64,000 nucleotides of DNA. Origin: Candidatus Gastranaerophilales bacterium (GTDB lineage: Bacteria; Cyanobacteriota; Vampirovibrionia; Gastranaerophilales; Gastranaerophilaceae). Position numbers and translations under genes: made by a program. This document shows, in pieces, positions 24,980 to 34,795 of the stretch. Each line of letters begins with the position of its first letter. Positions within the stretch are counted from its first letter, which is position 1. Where the stretch lies: contig CALURJ010000003.1 in NCBI GenBank assembly GCA_944323145.1, positions 62,001 through 126,000 of the forward strand, given 5' to 3'. The notes below the pieces were generated by a model, which had not been told where the DNA came from, did no database searches, and was given only the letters and a program-made list of their open reading frames with translations.

Positions 24980-25962
24980 TTTAATATTTTACTTACAATA
25001 TCTTCAGCTGAAATCTTTAAACAGTCAAGTTTATCGCAGGTCGTCTGTCTGTGTTCCCAGAGGCACGGTTTTATAGGACATTTGTCATTAGCTTTGATTG
25101 GTATAACATTTTCTGATTGCGGAATTAATTTTTTGTCATCTGTCGGCCCGAAAATTACATAAGTTTTTGTTCCCATGGCAACAGCAACATGCAAAGGGGC
25201 AGAATCTGAGCATATAAATTTTTCAGCCTTGCCAATTAAAACAGCTAAATCTCTTAAACTTTTTGTTTTACCGTAATAGTTTGTGAAGAGTGAAGAGTGA
25301 AGAGTGATGCGTGAAAGAATTGTTTCTATTACTTCCTTATCATCGGGCCCGCCGGCTAAGATAACGTGTTTGCCTTTCTCAATAAGTAAATCAACGGTTT
25401 GCGCCCATATTTCCGCAGTAATTGTTTTAACCATTCCTTTTTGTATGCTCATTTTGCTTACCCCGGGGTGAATTAAAACGGAGTTCGTAATTTTTTCCTG
25501 AGTTTCGACATTAATTTCAGGCAGGTATGTTTTATTGTTTGTAATCGGTGTTACAAGGTCGTGATACATTGCACAGGCGTACTGATTTTTATTTAGAGGA
25601 ACAGCTTTTGTAAGCAAAATTCGGCTTAACTCCCCTGTATCATAGCCGTATCTCTTTTTAATTCCCGTTAGTGTCAAAAGGATACTGATTAACTTGTTGC
25701 CGCCTGATGAAACTACAAGGTCAAAATCCCCTTTGCGAGCGAGATATACAAGTTTTAAAAGTTCTGTATATTTATTTTTCCCTTTAACATCAATAAGGAA
25801 TAAATCATCAATAATATCTGTTAAATCCTTAACACTTTTGCTTCTCGGCTCAAGTGCAAGAGTTATTTTTGAGTTTGGAAATTCTTTTTTTAATGATATA
25901 AGGGCAGGCAGAAAAAATATTTCATCACCTATTCCGCCAAAGTTGATAGCTAAAATATTCAT
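24976..25962 (-). CDS. Glycosyltransferase family 9 (heptosyltransferase-like)
   Basis: About 328 residues with the two Rossmann-like domains of ADP-heptose transferases: the N-terminal LAINFGGIGDEIFFLPALIS and the C-terminal FICSDSAPLHVAVAMGTKTY with VIFGPTDDKKLIPQ. Such enzymes build the LPS core or other surface glycans. The ATG is preceded by TATAAT with only 6 bp between, so the mRNA is probably leaderless; the TTG start five codons earlier is unlikely. Around 25279-25305 the DNA carries a tandem GTGAAGA-type repeat that encodes an in-frame RITLHSSLFT segment, possibly inserted between conserved parts. Confidence 0.88.
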   Translation of the reverse strand: MNILAINFGGIGDEIFFLPALISLKKEFPNSKITLALEPRSKSVKDLTDIIDDLFLIDVKGKNKYTELLKLVYLARKGDFDLVVSSGGNKLISILLTLTGIKKRYGYDTGELSRILLTKAVPLNKNQYACAMYHDLVTPITNNKTYLPEINVETQEKITNSVLIHPGVSKMSIQKGMVKTITAEIWAQTVDLLIEKGKHVILAGGPDDKEVIETILSRITLHSSLFTNYYGKTKSLRDLAVLIGKAEKFICSDSAPLHVAVAMGTKTYVIFGPTDDKKLIPQSENVIPIKANDKCPIKPCLWEHRQTTCDKLDCLKISAEDIVSKILN

Positions 25963-25968
25963 AAGATA

Positions 25969-25974
25969 ATTATA
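25969..25974 (-). promoter_or_regulatory. -10 box 6 bp before the GT9 start codon
   Basis: On the minus strand TATAAT is followed by TATCTT and then the ATG. The distance places the transcription start at the initiation codon, so there is no room for a Shine-Dalgarno sequence. Confidence 0.5.
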
Positions 25975-26036
25975 CAATAAAAAAATACTGTCATTCCAAA
26001 CTTGTTTCGGAATCTGTTTTATATTAATATTAACTT

Positions 26037-27572
26037 ATGGTAAACAAAGTTACAACCGCAACTGTAATAGGTCTTAATGCATATAAAGTTTCTGTGGAAA
26101 CGGATGTTTTAAACGGACTTCCCGGGTTTTCAATTGTAGGGCTTCCGGACACCGCAATAAATGAAGCCCGTGACAGAGTTCGCTCAGCCATAAAAAATTC
26201 AGGATTTACTTTCCCTGCCAAAAAAGTTGTAATAAACCTTGCGCCTGCTGATTTAAAAAAAGAGGGTTCTAATTTTGACCTTCCGATAGCTGTCGGATTG
26301 TTAGTTGAAGAAGGTATTATTGATGAGGGGAAAATCAAGGGCTGTGCCTTTATCGGTGAACTTTCCCTTGATGGAGAATTGCGCGGAGTGACAGGTGTTT
26401 TACCTCTTGTTCTCGGTTTGAAAGATGCGGGAGTAAAAAATATTTTTGTTCCTTCCATAAATGCCTGTGAAGCGGCTCTTGCGGGAGATGATGTAAATAT
26501 TTTCCCTGCAGGATATCTCGGAGATGTTGTAAATCATTTTACCGACAATCCTATAAAGCCCGTAACTGTCAATATCGCAGAGTATTTAACCGAAAAATCG
26601 GCAGAAGATTATCTTTATGATTTTAAAGATGTAAAAGGCCAACAAAAAGCCAAAAGAGCTTTAGAAATTGCAGCAGCAGGCGGACATAATATGTTAATGA
26701 CAGGTTCCCCGGGCTCGGGTAAAACCCTTATGGCAAAATGTTTTGCATCAATTTTACCGCCTCTGGAGCTTAAAGAAGCTCTGGAGTTAACTAAAATCTA
26801 CAGTATAGCCGGACTTTTACCTTCCGATGAACCTTTGATGACGAAAAGACCTTTTAGGGCAGTTCATCATACGGCGTCTGCAAACGGTATAATAGGCGGC
26901 GGTTCAAATCCAAAGCCCGGTGAAATTACTTTAGCTCACAGGGGTGTGTTATTTCTTGATGAAATGGTTGAGTTTCCGAGAAATGTATTAGAGGTTCTCC
27001 GCCAGCCTCTTGAAGACGGAGAAATTGTTATTGCGCGTGCAAAACATTCTATAAAATATCCTGCTAAATTTATGCTTCTCGGGGCAATGAATCCTTGTCC
27101 TTGCGGATATTTAGGGGATAAAGAAAAACAGTGTTCATGTTCTGAATTTCAAATAAATCGTTATCAGTCGCGTCTTTCCGGCCCTCTGTTAGATAGAATT
27201 GATTTACAGGTTGAAGTTCCAAGACTGACGGCCGAAGAACTTTTGAATATAAAGCCTTCAGCTGAATCTTCAAAAGATATACGTGCCCGTGTTGTTAAAG
27301 CTCGAAAAATTCAGGCAGAGAGATATAAAGATGACGGTATTTTAACAAATTCTGAGCTTACATCCAAATTAATAAAAAAATATTGTAAACTTGATAAAGC
27401 GAGTATGGAAATTTTAAAAACCGCGGCAATTAAATATCAGCTTTCCGGCAGGCGCTATGACAGAATTTTGAAACTTGCAAGAACTATTGCAGATTTGGAA
27501 GGCTCACAGGATATTACTCAAAATCATCTTATGCAGGCGCTGCAGTACAGAATGGTTAACCGGTCAAATTAA
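26037..27572 (+). CDS. comM: YifB/ComM family Mg-chelatase-like AAA+ ATPase
   Basis: A hexameric branch-migration helicase that promotes recombination of incoming DNA during natural transformation. The 511 residues consist of an N-terminal ChlI domain (LNGLPGFSIVGLPDTAINEA, PADLKKEGSNFDLPIAVG). The AAA+ core has Walker A MTGSPGSGKTLMAKC, Walker B GVLFLDEMVEF and the insertion GAMNPCPCGYLGDKEKQCSC. The C-terminal lid contains LSGRRYDRILKLARTIADLE. Together with the type IV pilus genes at 32089-38037 it hints at DNA uptake. TAATAT lies 6 bp before the ATG, suggesting another leaderless mRNA. Confidence 0.95.
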   Translation: MVNKVTTATVIGLNAYKVSVETDVLNGLPGFSIVGLPDTAINEARDRVRSAIKNSGFTFPAKKVVINLAPADLKKEGSNFDLPIAVGLLVEEGIIDEGKIKGCAFIGELSLDGELRGVTGVLPLVLGLKDAGVKNIFVPSINACEAALAGDDVNIFPAGYLGDVVNHFTDNPIKPVTVNIAEYLTEKSAEDYLYDFKDVKGQQKAKRALEIAAAGGHNMLMTGSPGSGKTLMAKCFASILPPLELKEALELTKIYSIAGLLPSDEPLMTKRPFRAVHHTASANGIIGGGSNPKPGEITLAHRGVLFLDEMVEFPRNVLEVLRQPLEDGEIVIARAKHSIKYPAKFMLLGAMNPCPCGYLGDKEKQCSCSEFQINRYQSRLSGPLLDRIDLQVEVPRLTAEELLNIKPSAESSKDIRARVVKARKIQAERYKDDGILTNSELTSKLIKKYCKLDKASMEILKTAAIKYQLSGRRYDRILKLARTIADLEGSQDITQNHLMQALQYRMVNRSN

Positions 27573-28086
27573 AAAATCCCGCAATTAAGCCGACAAGAGC
27601 TGATACACCGAGATAAAACAACGGGTCTCTTTTTTCGGTTAAACTTGCGAAGAATAAGCCCGCAAGAAGAATCATTCCAGGAATGTTTATATTATTGATA
27701 AACATATCAACGCCAACAGCAGCTAAAAGCCCGCAGCCTGCAGGTTTTAATGTATAAATTACGGAACGCACATATTTGTTATGTTTAAATTGTTCCAAAA
27801 CTTTTGAAATAATTACAACAATTATAAAAGACGGAAGGATAACTGATGTTGTTGCGATAAGAGATCCTAAAATCCCCGCAGTTTTAAATCCTGCAAATGT
27901 CGCAACGTTTACACCGATTGGCCCCGGAGTAATCGATGATATGGCTATCATATCCGCAAGTTCTTTAGTCGTATACCATTTTTGAATATCCGCTATATGA
28001 TAAAGAAACGGTAATGTGGCATAACCGCCGCCAAATGAAAACAATCCTATATGGAAAAATTCTAAGAACAGTTTTAAATATATCAT
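27556..28086 (-). CDS. chrA: Chromate transporter, half-size subunit (second)
   Basis: A 176-residue membrane protein of the CHR family, with about five to six hydrophobic segments. It starts with the family signature FFHIGLFSFGGGYATLPFLY and contains AISSITPGPIGVNVATFAGF. It overlaps its partner gene by 4 bp. Paired half-size CHR proteins are thought to act together as one chromate (or related anion) transporter. The true substrate in this organism is unknown. Confidence 0.9.
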   Translation of the reverse strand: MIYLKLFLEFFHIGLFSFGGGYATLPFLYHIADIQKWYTTKELADMIAISSITPGPIGVNVATFAGFKTAGILGSLIATTSVILPSFIIVVIISKVLEQFKHNKYVRSVIYTLKPAGCGLLAAVGVDMFINNINIPGMILLAGLFFASLTEKRDPLFYLGVSALVGLIAGFFNLTG

Positions 28087-28643
28087 TCTTGACTTTCTCC
28101 ATGTTCAATTTTTTTCTGATACTCAATCCAGAGTCCGATAAATATCGAAAGAATTATGAGTATAGCTGGCGGAGCTTTAAAACATGCTGATAATATAAAT
28201 ATTAAAAAGAAAATCCCGCATGTGAATTTATCTACAATACTTTTTTTCCACATTTCCTTGATTGCAAGAAATACCAGAATTACAACCCCGATACCAACAC
28301 CCCAAAAAATGCTCTGTATAAATTTTAGTCTTATAATTTCTTCAATTAGCTTTGCGATAATAATTATTGAGATAAATGCTGGCATGGTTATTCCAACAGC
28401 TGCTGCAAATGCCCCCGCTGTTTTTTTTAGTTTGTAGCCTACAAATATAGCTGTGTTGGCGGCAATAATACCGGGAACACTCTGTCCAAGTGCATAATAT
28501 TCACATAACTCGTCATCATCTATCCAATTTCTTTTGTCAACGAGTTCAGACTGCAAAAGCGGCAGGATTACATATCCTCCGCCTAGCAGTAAAGTTCCTA
28601 CTTTAAAAAAGGTTTTGAAAATTTGGTATAAAGTCTTTTCCAT
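28083..28643 (-). CDS. chrA: Chromate transporter, half-size subunit (first)
   Basis: A 186-residue CHR-family membrane protein. Its signature is TFFKVGTLLLGGGYVILPLL, followed by EYYALGQSVPGIIAANTAIF and several hydrophobic helices. It precedes the second half-size gene with a 4-bp overlap (ATGA) and lies 5 bp after the atpC stop, so it may be transcribed with atpD-atpC. Confidence 0.9.
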   Translation of the reverse strand: MEKTLYQIFKTFFKVGTLLLGGGYVILPLLQSELVDKRNWIDDDELCEYYALGQSVPGIIAANTAIFVGYKLKKTAGAFAAAVGITMPAFISIIIIAKLIEEIIRLKFIQSIFWGVGIGVVILVFLAIKEMWKKSIVDKFTCGIFFLIFILSACFKAPPAILIILSIFIGLWIEYQKKIEHGESQE

Positions 28644-28648
28644 ACGTA

Positions 28649-29041
28649 TTATGAATTGAGAGTTGCTTTTAATCTTGCCATTGCTCTTGCCATTGCAGCT
28701 TCGGCTCGTTTGGCGTCAATTTGGGCATCCTTATTGGCTAATAATTCTTTAGCTCTTTTTAAAGCTTCTTTGGCTCGTGTAACATCAATTTCATCCCCGC
28801 ATTCGGCTGTTGATGTTAAAATTAAAGCTTCATTGTCTTTAAATTGAAAAACTCCGCCCATAGTTGTAAAGTATTTTGAATCGTTATTTTTTACGGCCTT
28901 TGTAACTCCGATATCAAGAGCAGCCATTACAGGAACGTGATTTTTCAAAATACCTATTTCGCCGTCTGTTGTTTTTGTGTAAACTTCATCAACGTCTTCG
29001 TCAAATACAACTCTTTCCTGTGTGATTATTTTTAAATGCAT
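28649..29041 (-). CDS. atpC: ATP synthase epsilon subunit
   Basis: The rotor-stalk subunit that can inhibit ATP hydrolysis. The 130 residues hold the N-terminal beta-sandwich (MHLKIITQERVVFDEDVDEV, TTDGEIGILKNHVPVMAALD) and the C-terminal helical hairpin (VTRAKEALKRAKELLANKDA). It lies 85 bp after atpD; that spacer has a CCTTCCTGCCCTCCTGCCCT repeat. The remaining atp genes are not here. Confidence 0.95.
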   Translation of the reverse strand: MHLKIITQERVVFDEDVDEVYTKTTDGEIGILKNHVPVMAALDIGVTKAVKNNDSKYFTTMGGVFQFKDNEALILTSTAECGDEIDVTRAKEALKRAKELLANKDAQIDAKRAEAAMARAMARLKATLNS

Positions 29042-29126
29042 AAAAATTCCTTTCAGAAAGCTGAAAGCTAAAAGGGCTTAAGGTTTCTGAAATGTTTGCC
29101 TTCCTGCCCTCCTGCCCTCATATCTT

Positions 29127-30545
<1,419 letters not shown>

Positions 30546-30600
30546 TTAATAAATTTATTATAATACAAGAAAAAAAAATAACAAATATGTAATTTGAGAA

Positions 30601-30990
30601 TTTACATAAGGCATGTTATCGGAAACTAAAAACAAACTAACCCTACTTTATTTGCCTCCGGCGGATCTTCCAGACTGTGGCTTTTGGGGTGGCAAAAGTG
30701 CCTCAAACCCAATGAGTAATAAAAAGATTCGACCATTAATGGAGCGAATAATTAATGTTAGCGAAACAAGAACAAAACGACTGTTGTTTGAGCGGTTATG
30801 AGATTGCGGATCAAGTCCGCAATGACAAAAATTTAGCGAGTTCAGTCGTTTTTGGTTGAGCGTTACAATTAATTAATGAGCGAAATGTCGGTCGAGAGTT
30901 TCTTTGCGATACTTTCTTGTCGGTACAAGAAAGTATCAACAAGGTATCTTTAGTAGATTGTTTTACTTCCCGTAACATGCCTTATGTAAA
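30601..30990. mobile_element. MITE-like element with 18-bp perfect terminal inverted repeats
   Basis: TTTACATAAGGCATGTTA at 30601-30618 and its exact reverse complement at 30973-30990 bracket 390 bp with no convincing gene. Inside is a perfect 13-bp hairpin (GATACTTTCTTGT-cggt-ACAAGAAAGTATC, about 30919-30948) and a smaller inverted repeat, ATTGCGGA-tcaag-TCCGCAAT. A 62-codon open frame near the left end looks spurious. I cannot define a target-site duplication with certainty. It occupies most of the 520-bp gap between atpD and the kinase gene. Confidence 0.7.
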
Positions 30991-31053
30991 ATTTATTTAT
31001 ATTAAACTAGCAAAAAAATTTTTTCTTGTGTATTATATTTTGCATAACTTTTT

Positions 31054-31923
31054 ATGGACGATATAATGCAATTGTTAATTGAAAAAGAACTGAATTCTGA
31101 TGACAAGATTTTGAAGCCTGACTTCAACTCCAAAACCGGAAGGGAATTTCTTGCGTTTTATCTGCAAACTAAGTTTAAACAAATTCTTGCTTATGATAAA
31201 AGGTGTGAACATCCGGTTTTTAAAGAAGTTAATCCGACTTTTATTAACAGATTTACAAAGCGTCTGATTAATAATCCTTCAAAACGCTTTTTGATAGGTA
31301 TTTCAGGAGAATCTGCATCAGGGAAATCAACTATCTGCAAGGAAATAAAAAATACTATAGAGCAGCTTTCCATGCCTGTTTCCGTTTTAAGTACCGATAA
31401 CTATTTCAATGACATTTCGAATTTGATTAAGCAATACGGAAGTTTTGATAATTTGCGTGATAACGGGTATGATATTGATGCTCCTGAAAGCTTTCAGCTT
31501 GACTTGTTGAAAAATGATTTGGAAGCTCTTTCGCATGGGCTTGATATTAAGGCGCCTAAATATGTCCCTAACGGAACAGGTGTATCTATCCCGGAGGCTA
31601 TTGAAGTTTGTTCTGACAAAATTATTGTTGTTGAAGGAATTGCAACAATGTATAAAGATGTTAAAGATGTATTTGATGTAAAAATATATATAGAAACGGA
31701 AAGTGACATCAGACGGGAAAGAATTATTAAGCGTGCTGTAACAGAGCGTAATCAGGATGAAGAAAATGCGTGCAAACACTGGGAATATCTTCTTCACGCC
31801 GGTGAAAAATATGTTAAGCCGTGCAGGGAATATGCAGATTTTGTTTTGGATGGGAACTCGGATTTGCATTATTTGGATCAAATTCTAGAATATATTTATG
31901 CTGTTACAAATAATTTTCAATAA
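31054..31923 (+). CDS. Uridine kinase/phosphoribulokinase-family P-loop kinase
   Basis: A 289-residue protein. The P-loop GISGESASGKST sits near residue 85, after an N-terminal extension of about 80 residues not found in ordinary uridine kinase. Downstream, LSTDNYFNDI (substrate Asp/Tyr region), DIDAPESFQLDLL and KIIVVEGIATMYKDVKDVFD with RRERIIKRAVTERN match the uridine kinase family. It probably phosphorylates uridine/cytidine or a related small molecule; the N-terminal part is unassigned. The promoter region directly follows the MITE-like element. Confidence 0.75.
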   Translation: MDDIMQLLIEKELNSDDKILKPDFNSKTGREFLAFYLQTKFKQILAYDKRCEHPVFKEVNPTFINRFTKRLINNPSKRFLIGISGESASGKSTICKEIKNTIEQLSMPVSVLSTDNYFNDISNLIKQYGSFDNLRDNGYDIDAPESFQLDLLKNDLEALSHGLDIKAPKYVPNGTGVSIPEAIEVCSDKIIVVEGIATMYKDVKDVFDVKIYIETESDIRRERIIKRAVTERNQDEENACKHWEYLLHAGEKYVKPCREYADFVLDGNSDLHYLDQILEYIYAVTNNFQ

Positions 31924-32088
31924 CTTTTCTTAATATTTTTGAAAATTTTGCCCTAAATAAAAAAGTATGATAAACTAACAATTAGTTATAATTGTGTATT
32001 TATTTTGAATTAAATACACTAAATAATTGATACGGTAATTATTATATTTATTTATAATTGTACTGTATATAAAAGAAATAGGTGGCAA

Positions 32089-32805
32089 GTGAGTAGGAAT
32101 TTTATAGAGAGATTTAGCGAAGAATTAGCAAAAGATAATTTTTGGAACCTGAATAAAAAGATAGGGGTTGTGCTTGTTGTCGTATTTTTAGCTGTAATTA
32201 TGCTTAATACTACCGGTTGTACACAGAATAATCAGGTAGAAGATATTACTGCTATACCATCTCCGGATCAAATTCAAAAAGAAAAAGTGAATGTCGGAAA
32301 TGATGGAGAAAACGGTGCAATAGCAAAAGATGATGATGTTGCTATTGTTTCTGATCAAGAAGCATTAAAAGACAACAATTCTATGGTTGCTATGTCTGTT
32401 GAAGATATGGGAAGATCCGACCCTTTTCTTCCGGAGTCCGAAAAAATTGTTGTGAAACCAAAACCGAAAAATTTTGATCTTTTACCTCCGCCTGAATCTA
32501 TAGTTGTAGATTCAACTGCTACGGATGTTATAGGGACAAAAGTATCCGGTATTATGTTTGACAGTATAAATCCTTCCGCAATTCTTAATATTAGCGGCTC
32601 AGATTATCTTGTTAGATCCGGAGATATTATTAACGGTTATAAAGTTTTGTCAATTGGACGTGATAATGTTACCGTTCAGTCAGGCAGCAACGTTTATAAA
32701 GCAGGTGTAGGTGAATTATTTACAGGCGAAGGAATTAACTTCAACACAATTTCTAACCTGGAAACTAAGTTTGGCGGCAGAAAAAATACTGTCAATAAAA
32801 AATAA
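32089..32805 (+). CDS. PilP/GspC-like pilus or secretion assembly protein
   Basis: A 238-residue protein starting at GTG, preceded by AGGTGG. One membrane segment (about residues 25-43, VVLVVVFLAVIMLN) is followed by a cysteine in NTTGC, which might make it a lipoprotein. After a polar linker come GRSDPFLP and a beta domain (VSGIMFDSINPSAILNISGS, YLVRSGDIINGYKVLSIGRD), the pattern of PilP and of the GspC homology region that contacts the secretin. It is first in the pilus operon, 25 bp before the secretin. Confidence 0.78.
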   Translation: MSRNFIERFSEELAKDNFWNLNKKIGVVLVVVFLAVIMLNTTGCTQNNQVEDITAIPSPDQIQKEKVNVGNDGENGAIAKDDDVAIVSDQEALKDNNSMVAMSVEDMGRSDPFLPESEKIVVKPKPKNFDLLPPPESIVVDSTATDVIGTKVSGIMFDSINPSAILNISGSDYLVRSGDIINGYKVLSIGRDNVTVQSGSNVYKAGVGELFTGEGINFNTISNLETKFGGRKNTVNKK

Positions 32806-32830
32806 ATGTAAATAAAAATCAGGAGCAGAT

Positions 32831-34777
32831 ATGAAAAATAGTATGATGAAAAAATTAATTGCAGGATTTATGTTAACGACATTTATATTTTCTAATGGTT
32901 TGTTAACATCTTTAGCAATGGAAGATGCGGCTGTTATGCAATATGGCGAGCCTGACAAACCATTGCTGCGTAACGAGGATAAGGACCTTAGTTCTTTAAA
33001 GTTAAAAGGGGATGTAAGTTTTACGGATAAGAATATTCCAATAAGCATAAGTCTGAGGGATTCTGATGTAAAACAGGTTTTGAGAATGTTTGCCGACAAG
33101 GCAGGCATGAATATTATTTTTCATAATTCTGTATCTGGAACGGTTACACTTGACCTTGTAGATGTCCCGTTGAATGATGCTTTTGATATGGTTATGGAAA
33201 TAAATGATTTGAACTATGCTGTTCAAGGAAATACTATTATTGTCGCTCCTAACGGAACAAGCGGGTTTAATCTTGCTAAGCAGGATATGACTATGATCCC
33301 TGTAAAATATGTAAGTGCTGCTGCATTGGCTGACTTTTTAAATAAAAATATTTATGCAATGAATAAATCAGGGCTTTCATCATCTGAAATTGTTACAACT
33401 AATCCTGTAACAAATGAATTGATTATATTCGGCGGTAAAAATGATGTGGCTATTGCACGTAAAATTGTTGATAGATTTGATAAAAAACCACAGACAACTG
33501 TATTTAAAGTAAACCATACAACTCCTGCAGAGATGGCAGATATGATTTGTAATATGTTAATGCCTGCTTCAGGAGCAACCGGGGGTGGTCCCGCAACCGG
33601 CGGTGGTCCCGCAACCGGCGGTGGCGGCGGAGTTTCTTCTGGAACTGCAGTCCCAGCTCCGTCAGGTGCAGCAACAGGTGGTGCGGCAGGTATAATGACT
33701 GGAGCAGCAGCTGCTTCAGGTGGTGCTGGCGGAGCTGGTGGAGCAACCGGCGGCGGTGGCTCAAGTTCTATGAAACTTAATGCCGGTACTGTTGCTTGTA
33801 CAATTGATGGAAAATCCGGTGGCGAGATGACCGCTCTTGGATTGCAAAACCTTTCTATAGCTTATTATTCTCAGCTCGGGACTATAAATGTTATAGGCGG
33901 TTCTGAGCAGCAGATTGAAATGATAAAAGATTTTATTACTCAGACAGATAAAAAACAGCCTCAGGCTTATCTTGAAGTATCAATTATAGAAATGAATGAA
34001 ACCGGCAGTAAAGAACTTCATAACAGTTGGACATTTATGAGTAATACTTTTTCTGCGACATTTAGCGGTACAACAACTCAAACAGATCCTATGCATCCGA
34101 TATTTATAACAGGAAGCGGATACGATGTTTATGACACTACAAGTGAAACACCTACTGTTGTTAACAGACTTACACCATTCAGCGGTCCTGTTAATATTTC
34201 ATATGCAATTAATTATTTGATACAAAATTCAAAAGGACGTGTTGTAGCTAATCCGAAAATTTTGGTTACTAACGGAGAAGCTTCTACTATTGATATTACT
34301 CAGGATTATATTGAAACAACAGAAACTGAACAGAGTGCATATACAGGTGGTGTAGTTGCTTCCAGAACTTATAATATTGGTGAAGACGCCGGTATAAAAG
34401 TGGAAATAACTCCTTTTATTAGCCCTGACGGTTATGTAACATTGAATATTAAACCTGAATATGCTACTATTTTGGAACAAATTCCGGGAGAAGATGAAAA
34501 CGGAACTTATATTGCAGCAACTTTGCTTTCAAGAAGAAACCTTGATTTGAAAAATGTAAGAATTAAAGATGGAGAAACTCTTGTAATCGGCGGTTTAATC
34601 CAGGAAGAAGAACAGAAGACAATAGGTAAAGTGCCTATTTTAGGCGATATTCCGTTAATCGGGCTATTGTTCAGAGATACTACATCAAGAAAAACTAAAA
34701 ACGAGATGATAATAATGATTACTCCGAAAATAGTTACGGATACGGAGGATGCGGTTGGAAACGCCGACACGTTATAA
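32831..34777 (+). CDS. Secretin of type IV pilus/type II secretion (PilQ/GspD)
   Basis: Forms the outer-membrane ring for pili or secreted proteins, so the organism has an outer membrane. The 648 residues show a signal peptide (to about residue 30), an STN domain (ISLRDSDVKQVLRMFADKAG) and a secretin N domain (IPVKYVSAAALADFLNKNIY). A Gly/Ala-rich linker (about 250-310, with three tandem ATGGGP-type units) follows. The secretin core has AYLEVSIIEMNETGSKEL and the C-terminal LVIGGLIQEEEQKTIGKVPI with LGDIPLIGLLFR. The linker probably lies in the periplasm. Confidence 0.93.
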   Translation: MKNSMMKKLIAGFMLTTFIFSNGLLTSLAMEDAAVMQYGEPDKPLLRNEDKDLSSLKLKGDVSFTDKNIPISISLRDSDVKQVLRMFADKAGMNIIFHNSVSGTVTLDLVDVPLNDAFDMVMEINDLNYAVQGNTIIVAPNGTSGFNLAKQDMTMIPVKYVSAAALADFLNKNIYAMNKSGLSSSEIVTTNPVTNELIIFGGKNDVAIARKIVDRFDKKPQTTVFKVNHTTPAEMADMICNMLMPASGATGGGPATGGGPATGGGGGVSSGTAVPAPSGAATGGAAGIMTGAAAASGGAGGAGGATGGGGSSSMKLNAGTVACTIDGKSGGEMTALGLQNLSIAYYSQLGTINVIGGSEQQIEMIKDFITQTDKKQPQAYLEVSIIEMNETGSKELHNSWTFMSNTFSATFSGTTTQTDPMHPIFITGSGYDVYDTTSETPTVVNRLTPFSGPVNISYAINYLIQNSKGRVVANPKILVTNGEASTIDITQDYIETTETEQSAYTGGVVASRTYNIGEDAGIKVEITPFISPDGYVTLNIKPEYATILEQIPGEDENGTYIAATLLSRRNLDLKNVRIKDGETLVIGGLIQEEEQKTIGKVPILGDIPLIGLLFRDTTSRKTKNEMIIMITPKIVTDTEDAVGNADTL

Positions 34778-34795
34778 ATATAATATTGATATAAA

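Noticed and set aside
30613..30801. 62-codon open frame in the MITE-like element
   Set aside because: It begins inside the terminal inverted repeat, has no ribosome binding site and crosses repeat-like DNA; no family resemblance.
33504..33764. Minus-strand frame rich in His/Leu/Arg opposite the secretin gene
   Set aside because: Shadow of the Gly/Ala-rich linker of the secretin; composition explained by the antisense of GGT/GCA codons.
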